Source: Anthoceros angustus
Taxonomy: Eukaryota > Streptophyta > Anthocerotopsida > Anthocerotales > Anthocerotaceae
Reading direction: 5' to 3'
Length of the DNA: 64,000 nucleotides
Assembly (NCBI GenBank): GCA_010909165.1
Contig: VJWM01000266.1
Span: 115,921-179,920 of the forward strand
A program made the translations under genes and the position numbers. The notes under the pieces were generated by a model. That model made no database searches. It worked only from the letters and a program-made list of their open reading frames with translations, and was not told the origin of the DNA. Every line of letters starts with the position of its first letter. The first letter of the stretch is position 1. This document shows, piece by piece, positions 29,814 to 40,626 of this stretch.

Positions 29814-30456
29814 TGGTTGCACCTATATATCTCGAGATTTGTTTGCTTGGTTGTTGGTCGAGGAAGTGCTTATATGAATTCAAGTGACCTCATGACATGC
29901 CGTGTGATACTAATCTGCACTTGGGTTTAGTGTTTGATTAGCATTAATTAATCTAATTACTTATCTTTAAGTAAGTAATTAGTGTTAATTAATCTAAAGT
30001 GCTTATGTTAATTAAGCATTGATTAGTGTTAATTAATCTAATGTGCTTATGTTAATTAAGCATTGATTAGTGTTAATTAAACATGGTTAGCAATAAGTGG
30101 ATAAGCTCAAGTAATATGCCATATTCCTTGCATATTATAGTGTATTCTTAGGATACAATAGCTAAGTGGATAAGCTCAAGTAATATGCTTTGGCATATTC
30201 CTTGCATTATAGTGTATTCTTAGGATATTTCGCATATCGATGCCAATAGGATATCTTAGGAATATGCCGATGCGGTCTAGTATATAGACCCTTCCATTGA
30301 GGACAAGCTCGGATCATAGCTTGTCCTCTAGATATGCAATGCAAGGCGTTGTGAGGAGGCCAAAGCTATGACTCAGAGCGATGTGTGAGGAATTTGCGTT
30401 GTTCTCGTGGGGAGAGTGTGTTTGTGCGACGTGCAGCTACTCCCTCTGTTGTTTTG
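29814..30456 (+). repeat. LTR shared by C2 (3') and C3 (5')
   Basis: Starts TGGTTGCACCTATATATCTC after the polypurine tract; ends near CCCTCTGTTGTT. Its TATA region is shortened. One LTR between two internal regions gives the order LTR-C2-LTR-C3-LTR. Confidence 0.85.
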
Positions 30457-30544
30457 TTGACAATATCTAGACGGGTGTGCTGGTGTGGTAGGATGCTAAG
30501 GGTGCGACAGGCGATGCGGGCTGGGCGATGCTACGACTAGACTA

Positions 30545-30861
30545 GGCGTGCTGCGATGCTGGCGGCAAGGAGAGGAGGCCAAGGAGAGAGGAAGCCCAAG
30601 GCCAAGGAGAGGAGGCCAAGGCCAAGGAGAGGAGGCGGCCAAGAGGGGCGAGAGGAGCAAAGCCCAAGGCCAAGGAGAGGCGGAAGTAGGCCAAGGAGAG
30701 GAGGAAGCCCAAGTGGCCAAGGAGGAGGGAGAAGCCCAAGGCGGCCAAGGGAGGCGAGGAGGAGAGGAAGCCCAAGGCCAAGGAGGAGGAGGCCAAGGCC
30801 AAGGCCAAGGAGAGAGGAAGCCCAAGGCCAAGGAGAGGAGGCCAAGGAGAGGGATGTATAG
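30545..30861 (+). repeat. Coding-capable minisatellite in the C3 leader
   Basis: AAGGCCAAGGAGAGGAGGCC-type repeats, the equivalent of 25,200-25,523 but with different unit order. Forward frames are open and read GQGERKPKAKERRPRPRRGG and similar. Same composition, different array, so it evolves fast. Confidence 0.7.
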
Positions 30862-31239
30862 TCACAGGATATTGAGAAATTTATTAGTCAACCCCTAGGT
30901 AAAATCCACCATCCACACACTCTCTATGCCTTTGCTATCCACTCACATTTTGATACTAACTACTGGGTATTTCCTTTAACATGCATAGATCACTTGGTGT
31001 TCTGAAGGTGTTTGCCGCTACCAACACTTGAGGCATCACTCGATCGGACACCCAGTCCATCCGTCCATCTCAAGTCCCGACCAAGAGGAGAAGTGCGAAC
31101 ACCTCGATTTTGGTACCATAAGGACGGAGGAACCCAGACACAATCAACAATCTTTGAAGGATCCGTGAGTGGCAACACACAAGACACGTTAGTCTGCCGG
31201 ACAACTCAAGCGATAATGAGGAGGACTTGTCTCTTGGAG

Positions 31240-32340
31240 TCGTCAAGATGGGAGGAGACAAGGATCGAATGGAGTTGTTCACAGACGAGGCACCTTGCCA
31301 CCGGAGGACTTCATCGAGAAATGCAGTGCGGTGTGTGCGGAGATGGAATTGAAGACCGGATGAAGATACGGCTTCATCCAAATGCCAAGTACTTGGGGAT
31401 GAAGCATTGGCGTGCTATCGCGAGCACAAGGCGAGGTTGTTGAGCGAGGAGGACCAGTGAGTAGCAGCTCAAGCTGGAACCAAGCAGGCAGAGCGGCACC
31501 GAGTGGGCACGATCCCATCAAGAGATGTTTGACATCTTCCTGGAGTTTCGCAAGCACGGATGAGAAGATCTCCGGTGACACACTTCAAGATGAAGTCGCG
31601 AGACCAAGATGGCTTATCAAGAATCGACCAGCGCGTGACACCAAGATCATGAGTGACCGATCGGCAGAGAAGTACTTGCAGGCATTGCCATATGCGCATG
31701 AAGGTGCAACAAGCGGTGCACAAAGGGGGCAACACTACACCCTCAAGGAAGTGTACGAGATGGTCGACAAGATAGGGCCCACGACACTTTCTCTCGTGCA
31801 AGTGATTACTCCAAGACAAGTAGGAGTGGACGACATGACCGACGCGGAGGTCGAGTGGAGGAGCTCGGCGAGACAAGCCACCCACACACCCCAAGTGACG
31901 AGCCCTGCGTGAGGTGCCGAGGACGGACCATTCCCTCATGAGTGCGAGCATGCATTCGGAGGAGTCAAGGGTGAGGAGCCATGCCCTAGGTGTGGGAGGT
32001 ACGGCACAATGAAGCGGCATGTTGGGAGAAGCATCCGAATTGCGGCCTCACGGGTTATCGAGCAGCAACCCGGCCAATGCATCTCGCCAACCTCATCCAC
32101 AAAATCGGCGAGCAAAGGCGCCGTGGAGGAGGCACAAGTCCCGTGGACAAAAGAAACGGAAGCATCAAAGAAGACGGCGGATGACGTGGCACGCCTTGCA
32201 AAATGGAGAAGTTGGTGCGGAAGGCGAAGATCAAGGAGAGCAGTTCATCATCGAGGACGAAGAAGATGAGCACAAGCTTGGATACATGGCGATCGTGACC
32301 GATCCAAGGGCAGGAAGAAACCTCAGCTACGAGAAGATAG
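31240..32340 (+). pseudogene. gag: Gag of C3
   Basis: Parallel to the C2 gag: MGGDKDRMELFTDE-type start near 31,248, EWARSHQEMFDIFLEFRKHG near 31,500, YTLKEVYEMVDKIGPTTLS (31,737-31,790) and the zinc-knuckle region 31,900-32,045 (second knuckle MWEVRHNEAACWEKHPNC-type). Frames differ from C2 because the indels are in different places. Confidence 0.75.
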
Positions 32341-32729
32341 CTCAGGAAGAAGAGGATGTCTTGACACCAGCGGAAGACACGGAAGGAAGCTTGGGATCCT
32401 CTTCCGAACCTATGCCAAGATGCCAAAGTCGTTTGAGCCATTGCCAACAGGAGCAACTGGGAGCAACATCAAAGTCCAGTGGGCGATGTGGAGAAACCCA
32501 TGCAGATTGCGAGAGACGATGGCACAAAAGCTTCGGAGATGCCATGTTTCACCTACAAGACATGGGGTTGAGCGTGAAGGAAGTCGGGGTTTGACTCGGC
32601 GGATGTTGACAACCCTTGAAGACGAAGCAAGTGTCGACAATGTGCCACAACAGTGGCAATGATGTCATACGACCTCGAGCCAAGCATCTCGTGGAGAAGC
32701 GGAATGCGCACGAGTGGGAGTGGCTTTGG

Positions 32730-33414
32730 TCAACAATCGGGAGGCACATTGAAATCAATGGATTCGCACCAAGGAGGGTGTTGATTGACACCGAGCACAC
32801 CCGGTGATCGTTGGAAGAAGAGTGAAGGAAGCGTTGGGTCTCCACCAAGAAAGGTTGAAGGAAACCAAGTGGAAGATCCAGACGCACTGGGACCACGAGC
32901 ATGTGTTGGGGTGACAAGGTACAAGCTGAAGGTTTCATTCAAACCAAGAACAGACTTCACCTTTGTCGAGGTACACTGCTTGGTCACTGATGCAGACACA
33001 TTTGATGTCTTGCTGGGAGCGGACGCTTTGTACAAACCTGGAGTCATGGTGGATTTGTGGACGGAGACAGTCTACTATCGACCAGGCTGGAGAAGCTGGA
33101 GCAAAACCGATGAACGGATTGCCCGCATCCCTCTGCAGCTGCATGGCAAGGATCATGAGAACCTCATTGCCAACAGCGTCTACCCAGTGTTTGGCGCCGT
33201 AGTGAAGGACACGCCATACGTGCTTGAACCTCTTGGCGTGTGTCTAACAACCGCAACTGACCTGATGGAGGATTTCGACGAGGAGGAGGAAAACAAGCTA
33301 GGGTTGCAACCACCCTCGGAGGAGGTTCTTCAAGTCAGCCGGACGGAGCTGGTGACTGCAGCAATGAGCCGTGCAAAAGCTGTGGAGGATGGTGCAAGAG
33401 GACTGTCCCTATGA
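32730..33414 (+). pseudogene. pol: Retropepsin of C3
   Basis: HIEINGFAPRRVLIDT at 32,750-32,795, then a frame change exactly after the catalytic Asp-Thr (the Gly is lost as written). The 209-codon frame 32,785-33,414 carries the rest: RTDFTFVEVHCLVTDADTF, DVLLGADALYKPGVMVDLW, SVYPVFGAVVKDTPYVLEPL and an acidic tail DFDEEEENKLGLQPPSEE. 'LLGADAL' is the usual C-terminal protease box. Confidence 0.82.
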
Positions 33415-33475
33415 GCCGAGAACTGTAAGTTCTTGCCTAGGGTTGAGCTTTGTGACCTAAACACCTGGTCATCAC

Positions 33476-34372
33476 ATGGCGACCTCGGAAGGCATAGTGC
33501 TCGTGGAACTCTTTGGAGGCATCGACGCTTGAAGCGCAGCAAGTGTGGCATCAAAGTGCGAAGATACGTGCATTGTGACCCGGATCCAAAAGCAAGGATT
33601 GTGTCACGAGCGTAAGAGACTTGATGGGGAGTACCTAACCTCGACGGGAGTCGGTGAAGGTTAAAGCCGATGGATGTTCGCATGATAGGGTTGTCCCATT
33701 TGAGTTGTCTTGGGCAACCGTGGACCTTGTCATCGCAGTTGGGAGTGTCAAGGACTATCCTCTGCAAAAGGGTCAAGGTCGAAGGATCCACGAACAGCAT
33801 TGTTCTATGACTGATGAGGATCTTGCGCTTGATCCGGAAAGGGCAAGAAAGGCCTTGTGGATACATGTTGGAGAATGTGCCAAGATGCATGAGCGTGAAG
33901 AAGCAAGTTCGGGAGGACTTTGCCACGATCCGAGGAGTGTTGGGTCGAGCTTCTATTGGATGCAGCTCAATTTGGTTCGAGGGCTCATAGGTTGAGGTCC
34001 ATGTGGACTAACCTTGCTCCCTTGGAACATTTGAAGTGTGCGAGGTCGCTCACCAAGCGACCTAATCATGTTGTCAAGGATGTGCTAGCATCGGAAGGCA
34101 TGCCCAACAAGTCATCAAGACCGACAAGCCGCCGCACTTCCTGTGAACACGCTGACACCCCATGGCGGCTTGGCCAACCTTTGTGTCTAAGTCCAAGTCT
34201 TACGCCTTCAGAACCATGGCCCCGTTGTGGTGGGAGACATGGCGAGGTTTTGGGAGAGCCAACACAGAGAGGAGTTGGCCATGGATTTGATGCCGAGCCA
34301 CGAGACACCGACCGAGAAGGAACGGTGTCGATTGCTTGGGCAAGCATTTGACGTGAACATGATGACTGGTTG
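33476..34372 (+). pseudogene. DNMT3-like methyltransferase of C3
   Basis: ATG at 33,476: MATSEGIVLVELFGGIDA, with VELFGG as SAM-binding motif I, then a stop one base out of register. GIKVRRYVHCDPDPKARIVS (33,548-33,607) is the motif II area. DRVVPFELSWATVDLVIAVG (33,678-33,737) is the approach to motif IV. The LENVP box is at about 33,870-33,885 in a shifted frame. Motif VIII is at about 33,980-34,030 and TEKERCRLLGQAFDVNMMTG (34,311-34,370) is motif X. About 300 residues if frames were joined, the size of a DNMT3 catalytic domain. Confidence 0.82.
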
Positions 34373-34903
34373 TTTAGCTGGAGTCGCTACCAACTTCAAA
34401 CCAAGAAGGCGGGGTTGAAGCGGGTTCGGTGGGTGAAGGATATTCGCACTCGCATCTCAACAGGAGAAGGCGAGTTTGGAGGGCAAGGAGAGCGAGCACG
34501 AGGAAGCGCAAGCCATCGAGCCACAACCACATGAGTGGTTATCGAGTTGAAGAGCAATCAACGCGCCGCCTAAAGGAGTTGTTGGAGGCATCGCGACATG
34601 TGTTTGCTTTCACGCTATGGAGATGGGGAAGTACACCAAAGGGAAGTTCCACATAGAACTAATCAAGAATGAACCAGTTCGCAGAGGCAGTGCTCAAGAA
34701 GGCAAGAAGAAAATGAGCAACTGGGAGAGTAGTCCACATGACAGCCCATGAGGATGTCAAGACAAGCCTCCACTCATGGACAAGGTTCATAACCTCGACG
34801 ACATTCCAAGGAGATTGGTTTTGTGCACAATGCGCTACATGAGGTGCGACGTGTAGTCTACTAATGATAATGTTTTGACTTAGAGTCTCACATTATCGGG
34901 GAT
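34373..34903 (+). pseudogene. pol: RT stub and 3' end of C3
   Basis: RRLKELLEASRHVFAFTLWR (34,565-34,625), then the conserved tail with GATAATGTTTTGACTTAGAG and polypurine TCGGGGAT. No palm motifs. Confidence 0.75.
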
Positions 34904-35583
34904 TGGTTGCACCTATATATCTGCGTATTCGATTTGTTTGCTTGGTTGTTGGTCGAGAAGTGCTTATATGAATTCAAGTGCTTACCTCGCGCATGACGGC
35001 CATGCCGTGATACTAATCTCTGCACTTGGGTTTAGTGTTTGATTAGCATTAATTAATCTAATTACTTATCTTTAAGTAAGTAATTAGTGTTAATTAATCT
35101 AAAGTGCTTATGTTAATTAAGCATTGATTAGTGTTAATTAATCTAATGTGCTTATGTTAATTAAGCATTGATTAGTGTTAATTAAACATGGTTAGCAATA
35201 GCTAAGTGGATAAGCTCAAGTAATATGCTTGGCATATTCCTTGCATATTATAGTGTATTCTTAGGATACAATAGCTAAGTGGATAAGCTCAAGTAATATG
35301 CTTTGGCATATTCCTTGCATATTATAGTGTATTCTTAGGATATCTTAGGAATATGCCGATGCCAATAGGATATCTTAGGAATATGCGATGTGGTCTAGTA
35401 TATATAGACCCTTCCATTGAGGACAAGCTCAGATCATAGCTTGTCCTCTAGATATGCAATGCAAGGGTGTTGTGAGGAGGCCAAAGCTATGACTCCGAGA
35501 GCGATGTGTGAGGAATTTGCGTGTTGTTCTCGTGGGGAGAGTGTGTTTGTGCCACGATGCGAGCTACTCCCTCCTGTTGTTAT
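34904..35583 (+). repeat. Full family C LTR, first of a tandem pair
   Basis: Complete 680-bp LTR from TGGTTGCACC to CCTCCTGTTGTTAT. Parts in order: AT-rich block with hairpin ATTACTTATCTTTAAGTAAG, two 75-bp repeats, TATA box, R-like region with TGAGGACAAGCTC..GCTTGTCCTC inverted repeat at about 35,420-35,455. Confidence 0.88.
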
Positions 35584-36245
35584 TGGTTGCACCTATATAT
35601 CTAGGTGCGTATTAGATTTGTTTGCTTGGTTGTTGGTCGAGGAAGTGCTTATATGAATTCAAGTGCTTACCTCGCATGGCGCTGCCAGGTGATACTAATC
35701 TGCACTTGGGTTTAGTGTTTGATTAGCATTAATCTAATTACTTATCTTTAAGTAATTAGTGTTAATTAATCTAAAGTGCTTATGTTAATTAAGCATTGAT
35801 TAGTGTTAATTAATCTAATGTGCTTATGTTAATTAAGCATTGATTAGTGTTAATTAAACATGGTTAGCAATAGCTAAGTGGATAAGCTCAAGTAATATGC
35901 TTGGCATATTCCTTGCATATTATAGTGTATTCTTAGGATACAATAGCTAAGTGGATAAGCTCAAGTAATATGCTTTGGCATATTCCTTGCATATTATAGT
36001 GTATTCTTAGGATATTTCGCATATGCCGATGCCAATAGGATATCTTAGGAATATGATGCCAGGTCTAGTATATATAGACCCTTCCATTGAGGACAAGCTC
36101 GGATCATAGCTTGTCCTCTAGATATGCAATGCAAGGGTTGTGAGGAGGCCAAAGCTACACCAGAGCGATGTGAGGAATTTGCGTGTTGTTCTCGTGGGGA
36201 GAGTGTGTTTGTGCCACGATGCGAGCTACTCCCTCCTGTTGTTAT
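35584..36245 (+). repeat. Full family C LTR, second of the tandem pair
   Basis: Starts directly after the first with no internal DNA. Same order of parts, with its own indels. Confidence 0.88.
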
Positions 36246-36326
36246 TGGTTGCACCTATATATCTGCGATGAGGTGCTGTTGGTCGAGGAAGTGCTTACAT
36301 GAATTCAAGTGCTTACCTCGTGCGAC

Positions 36327-36545
36327 AAAAGGCAGGCTTTTGCGAGGCTAAGTAGGCCGGATATTCTAACAACGGAAGAGGAATGCCTCCGCACACCACG
36401 GGCCAGCATGGAGGGTAGACTCATTTCTTGCATGACATTTGAGTGTGGGCCTCACGGATTTTTGACAGCATGTGGCCACCTTGTGGTTGGAGCAGCGAAC
36501 GAAGAGGGGAGAAGGCTCATGTATCTCATGGATGTCCAGGGTTGT
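36327..36545 (+). other. Unique open segment captured in C4
   Basis: An open stretch absent from the other C copies: RPDILTTEEECLRTP, MTFECGPHGFLTACGHLVVG and AANEEGRRLMYLMDV. It joins methyltransferase sequence at about 36,540 (GTTGTCCCATTTGAGTTGTC). No family recognised. It could be a piece of a host exon picked up by the element. Confidence 0.4.
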
Positions 36546-37334
36546 CCCATTTGAGTTGTCTTGGGCAACCGTGGACCTTGTCATCGCAGTTGGAGGCCGA
36601 TCATCTCCTCGCAGGAAAGGGTCGTGGCGGGATCCACGCATTGTTCTATGACTCGATGAGGATCTTGCTGATCCAAAGGGCAAGAAAGGCCTTGCGGATA
36701 CATGTTGAGAATGTGCCAGCATGCATGAGCATGAAGAAGCAAGTCCAGAGGATTTTGGCATGATCCGAGGAACCGAGAAGGAACGCGGATTGCTTGGGCA
36801 AGCATTTGACATGAACATGATGACCGCGTACCGGAGTCGCTACCAACTTCAAACCAAGAAGGCGGGGTTGAAGCGGGTTTGGGTGCAAGGCATTCCCAGA
36901 TCTCAACAGGAGAAGGCGAGTTTGGAGGCAAGGAGAGTGGCGTAGAGGAAGCGCAAGCCATCGAGCCACAACCACATGAGTGGTTAACAGCGAGTTGAAG
37001 AGCAACCAGCGGCGTAAAGGAGTTGTTGGAGGCATCGCGACATGTGTTTGCTTTCACGCTTGGAGATGGGGAAGTACACCAAAGGGAAGTTCCACATAGA
37101 ACTAATCAAGGATGAACAAGTGTTCAGAGGAGGCTCCAAGGCAAGAAGAAAATGTCAGGGGAGAGTAGTCCATGACTGATGAGGATGTCAAGACAACCCT
37201 CCACTCATGGACAAGGTTCATAACCTCGACGACATTCCGAAGATTGGTTTTGTGCACAATGCGCTACATGAGGTGCGTGTGTAGTCCTACTAATGATAAT
37301 GTTTTGACTTAGAGTCTCACATTATCGTGGGGAT
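36546..37334 (+). pseudogene. Rearranged methyltransferase and RT stub of C4
   Basis: The approach to motif IV (CAACCGTGGACCTTGTCATC), the LENVP region near 36,700-36,720 (HVENVPACMSMKKQVQ), then a jump at about 36,770 to TEKERGLLGQAFDMNMMTA (motif X). Motifs VII-IX are deleted. The RT stub LLEASRHVFAFTLGDGE is at 37,025-37,075. Confidence 0.72.
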
Positions 37335-38070
37335 TGGTTGCACCTATATATCTAGATTTAGATTTGTTTGCTTGGTTGTTGGTCGAGGAAGTGCTTATAT
37401 GAATTCAAGTGCTTACCTGCATGCCACATGTGATACTAATCTCTGCACTTGGGTTTAGTGTTTGATTAGCATTAATTAATCTAATTACTTATCTTTAAGT
37501 AAGTAATTAGTGTTAATTAATCTAAAGTGCTTATGTTAATTAAGCATTGATTAGTGTTAATTAATCTAATGTGCTTATGTTAATTAAGCATTGATTAGTG
37601 TTAATTAAACATGGTTAGCAATAGCTAAGTGGATAAGCTCAAGTAATATGCTTTGGCATATTCCTTGCATATTATAGTGTATTCTTAGGATACAATAGCT
37701 AAGTGGATAAGCTCAAGTAATATGCTTTGGCATATTCCTTGCATATTATAGTGTATTCTTAGGATATTTCGCATATGCGATGCCAATAGGATATCTTAGG
37801 AATATGCTGTGGTCTAGTATATATAGACCCTTCCATTGAGGACAAGCTCGGATCATAGCTTGTCCTCTAGATATGCAATGCAAGGCGTTGTGAGGAGGCC
37901 AAAGCTATGACCGACATACATGTGAGGAATTTGCGTGTTGTTCTCGTGGGAGAGTGTGTTTGTCGACTTGCTACTCCCTCCTGTTATATTGGTTGCACCT
38001 ATATATCTGCGTATTAGATTTGTTTGCTTGGTTGTTGGTCGAGGAAGTGCTTATATGAATTCAAGTGCTA
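37335..38070 (+). repeat. LTR of C4 and start of another LTR
   Basis: Full LTR 37,335-37,989, then a truncated LTR start 37,990-38,070 that runs into unrelated sequence. This repeats the pattern of tandem LTRs at 34,904-36,326. Confidence 0.82.
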
Positions 38071-38089
38071 CTCTCTGTGCGGCGAGGAG

Positions 38090-39160
38090 GTTAGGCGACT
38101 TCATACGTCCATCGACACAATCGCCCGGCTCACCGATATACTCCCGCTTAGCACCATTCGAGAAGTGGGAATCGATTTACGTAGGGGCAGCGGACCGCTG
38201 ACCAATCAGACGAGCGGTACATTACGGGTGGCTACATTATTGTACAAAGATGGTGGAAGCAGCGGCAAAGGAAGGATGGCGCAGAAAGTAAAGTTTCTCA
38301 GAAACATCGAGAGTATTCTTACTACGATGTACCCAAAAGAGAATGTTTAAATAAACGAAAAGTGTTTATATACAAAACTCGCGTGAAATTAGTGACTATT
38401 AAGCAAAACTCATATATATATATAACCCTTGGCAAATCACTATGTTTACTTAAGAAGTTAACCCTAACGGGGTTACTTCCGAACATGCCCCCGTAAACAG
38501 AGCAGCTTATTACGACAACGTGACGGCAACGAAAAAACCATGGCAAGTTCGCTAACCCAGTGCCTCAGTCTCTGTGCCTTTGCTATCGCCGTGTTCCTCC
38601 TGTATCAGCACCTCCGCGAGGAACAAAGGAGGCAGAAGACGCCCCAAAAGCGAGCTCGTGACACGAGAGACATAACCACGCTGCGGAACGAACTTGCAAC
38701 AGCAGGCGGTGGCGTTTGTGCCGGAGTGCAGACTTTGGCTCGCTCGCCACCGTGAGAATTGACGGGAACCGACACGAACCGGTGGTCGACCGATGAGTAA
38801 CTCAAGTATGCTGCTGCCATCCGTTACCAGAGTGATCACCTGAAACCATAGGCTGCAGTTAGCGATTGTGTCCTCGATGAAGCTTCATCCGCCATGCCTG
38901 CAACTTAGGTGACCTATGCAGCCACGTGATGATGTAGCCGGCCATCCTTCACCCATGGCTTCCATGTGCAGCATGTGCTTGTGAGTAGCGGTGTACTTGG
39001 TAAGCAAATGCGATATTCTCATCTGTGAAACATCGAATGTAGACTTACATCGCTCTCTGTAATGCCTAATAAAGTGATGGTGCACTTCTATGTGCTTCAG
39101 GACAGGCGTGAAAACATGGGTTAGTGTCATGGCTATGGTGACATGTTATCACGGTGGATA
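38090..39160. repeat. Tandem duplicate of an integrase/Copia-1 junction
   Basis: This roughly 1.07-kb block is a diverged copy of the block starting at 39,161. It holds the integrase fragment (38,130-38,299), a Copia-1 LTR (38,300-38,485) and the last roughly 670 bp of Copia-1, ending GGATAGGGGTTGG. Because it contains the insertion junction it must post-date the Copia-1 insertion, or be an assembly artefact. Confidence 0.8.
38540..38755 (+). CDS. Small ORF antisense to the Copia-1 3' region
   Basis: 72 codons on the strand opposite to Copia-1, between RNase H and the LTR: MASSLTQCLSLCAFAIAVFL (hydrophobic, signal- or anchor-like) then a basic stretch YQHLREEQRRQKTPQKRARD. The second block copy (39,611-39,830) keeps the ATG context and most of the text with frame changes. 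Additional antisense ORFs in this position are known from some plant LTR elements. Function unknown, and it may be chance. Confidence 0.35.
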   Translation: MASSLTQCLSLCAFAIAVFLLYQHLREEQRRQKTPQKRARDTRDITTLRNELATAGGGVCAGVQTLARSPP

Positions 39161-39368
39161 GGGGTTGGGCGACCCATTGTCGACACAATGGCCACCGATA
39201 TACTCCCGCTTAGCACCATTCGAGAAGTGGGAATCGATTAGAGGGCTGCAAGCACCACCGCAATGGACAAGGAAGCAGTACATTCTGGTGGCTACAGATT
39301 ATTGTACAAAGATGGTGGAAGCGGAAGCGACGAGGAAGGATGACGCACCAGCAGTAGCAAAGTTTCTC
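39161..39368 (+). pseudogene. pol: Ty3 integrase core of D2, part left of Copia-1
   Basis: IYSRLAPFEKWES (39,198-39,236), then YILVATDYCTKMVEAEATRK and DDAPAVAKFL up to the Copia-1 insertion point. In Ty3 integrases this is the strand with the second half of the first catalytic region ('VATDY.TK.VEA'). The minus-strand D1 copy preserves WGIDFVGPI, with the first Asp, which is damaged here. Confidence 0.8.
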
Positions 39369-39558
39369 TGTAAAACATCGGAGAGTATTCTTACTACGAT
39401 GTACCCAAAAGAGAATGTTTAAATAAACGAAAAGTGTTTATATACAAAACTCACGTAGAGTCATGACTATTCATAAAAACTCATATATATATATAACCCT
39501 TAGCAACTACTGCTATGTTTACTTAAGAAGTTAACCCTAACGGGGTTACTTCCGAACA
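39369..39558 (-). repeat. Copia-1 3' LTR
   Basis: TGTAAAACATCGGAGAGTAT to TTACTTCCGAACA on the plus strand. Nearly identical to the 5' LTR, which suggests a fairly recent insertion. Confidence 0.95.
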
Positions 39559-39949
39559 TGCCCCCAGAAATGAGCAAAGTTGTTACAACAACGTGATCAA
39601 GAAAAAACCATGGCAGTTCGCTAACCCGGTGCCTCGGTCTGCGTGTTTGTGATCGCTGTTCCTCCTCTCAGACAAGACCTCCGCGAGGAACAAAGGAGGC
39701 AGAGAAGACGCCCCAAAAGCGAGCTCGTGACACGAGAGACATAACCACGCTGCGGAACGAACTTGCAGAGCGGTGGCGGTTACGGTGTCGGGAGTGCAGA
39801 CTTTGGCTCTCGTTCGCCACCAGGAGAATTGACGGGAACCGACCGAACTTTGTGGTCAGCCGGCGAGCAACTCAAGTATGCCAAATCTGCTGCCCAGTAG
39901 TGATCACACAGAAACCATAGCTGCAAAGGATTGTGTCCTCGATGAAGCT
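39559..39949. other. Copia-1 3' untranslated region
   Basis: From the RNase H end to the LTR. No sense coding. It contains the second, broken version of the antisense ORF (from 39,611) and the polypurine tract at 39,559-39,565. Confidence 0.6.
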
Positions 39950-40626
39950 TCATCCGCCATGCTCGCAACTTAGGTGACCTATGCACACCGTGATGTAGCC
40001 GGTACCCTTCACACCCATGGCTTCCATGTGCAGCATGTGCTTGTGAGTAGGCAGGTACTTGGTAAGCAAATCTGCGATATTCTCATCTGTAGAAACATAC
40101 TGAATGTAGACTTGCTTCTGTTCTACAGAATGCCTAATAAAGTGATGGTGCACTTCTATGTGCTTCGTACGGGCGTGAAAACATGGGTTAGCTGTCATGG
40201 CTATGGTGGACATGTTATCACAGTGGATAGGGGTTGGCTGAGACTGGGCAAATCCAAGACCTTGCATGAAACAACGTTCCCAGATAGCTTCCTTGGCTGC
40301 TTCAGTTAAGGCTTTGTACTCTGCCTCGGTAGAGGACAGAGCCACACTAACCTGTTTCTTCGAGCTCCAGTGAATTGCAGCATTTGACAGGGTGAAGCAA
40401 TAAGCTGAAATGCTTCTTCGAGCATCTGGGTGATAGCCCAGTCGGCGTCTGCAAATCCAGAAATGGTATGCTCATTTGATTGCCCCCGGAAGCATAAGCC
40501 GTAATGCTGAGTACCCTTCAAATAGCGTAACACGCGTTTAACAGCCCCCCAGTGCTCTCTGCCAGGTTGTCCAAGAACTGAGAAACAGCACTGACAGAGT
40601 ACTGGATATCGGGGCGAGTCCAACAA
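39950..40626 (-). pseudogene. pol: RNase H of Copia-1
   Basis: C-terminal half 39,950-40,345: MALSSTEAEYKALTEAAKEA (the SSTEAEY box), IHCDNMSTIAMTANPCFHAR, TKHIEVHHHFIRHSVEQKQV and DLLTKYLPTHKH, all standard for copia. N-terminal half 40,306-40,626 in another frame: YLKGTQHYGLCFRG and ISGFADADWA. One frame change separates them near 40,330. Confidence 0.88.

Larger units (their letters stand above)
24461..30456 (+). mobile_element. Family C element copy C2
   Basis: Order: 5' LTR (first part missing) 24,461-25,026; leader with two minisatellites; gag 26,149-27,310; linker; protease 27,636-28,160; methyltransferase 28,391-29,276; RT stub; polypurine tract TCGGGGGAT; 3' LTR 29,814-30,456, which also serves C3. 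No RT palm, RNase H or integrase. About 6 kb in total. Confidence 0.88.
29814..35583 (+). mobile_element. Family C element copy C3
   Basis: Same layout as C2 and the most complete protease and methyltransferase start of the family. LTR 29,814-30,456; leader repeats 30,545-30,861; gag 31,240-32,340; protease 32,730-33,414; methyltransferase 33,476-34,372; RT stub to 34,860; LTR 34,904-35,583. Confidence 0.88.
36246..37989 (+). mobile_element. Chimeric short family C element C4
   Basis: A roughly 80-bp LTR start (36,246-36,326) is joined to about 200 bp not found in C1-C3, then to methyltransferase motif IV-VI, then (after an internal deletion at about 36,770) to motif X, RT stub, polypurine TCGTGGGGAT and a full LTR (37,335-37,989). 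No gag or protease. Confidence 0.8.
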
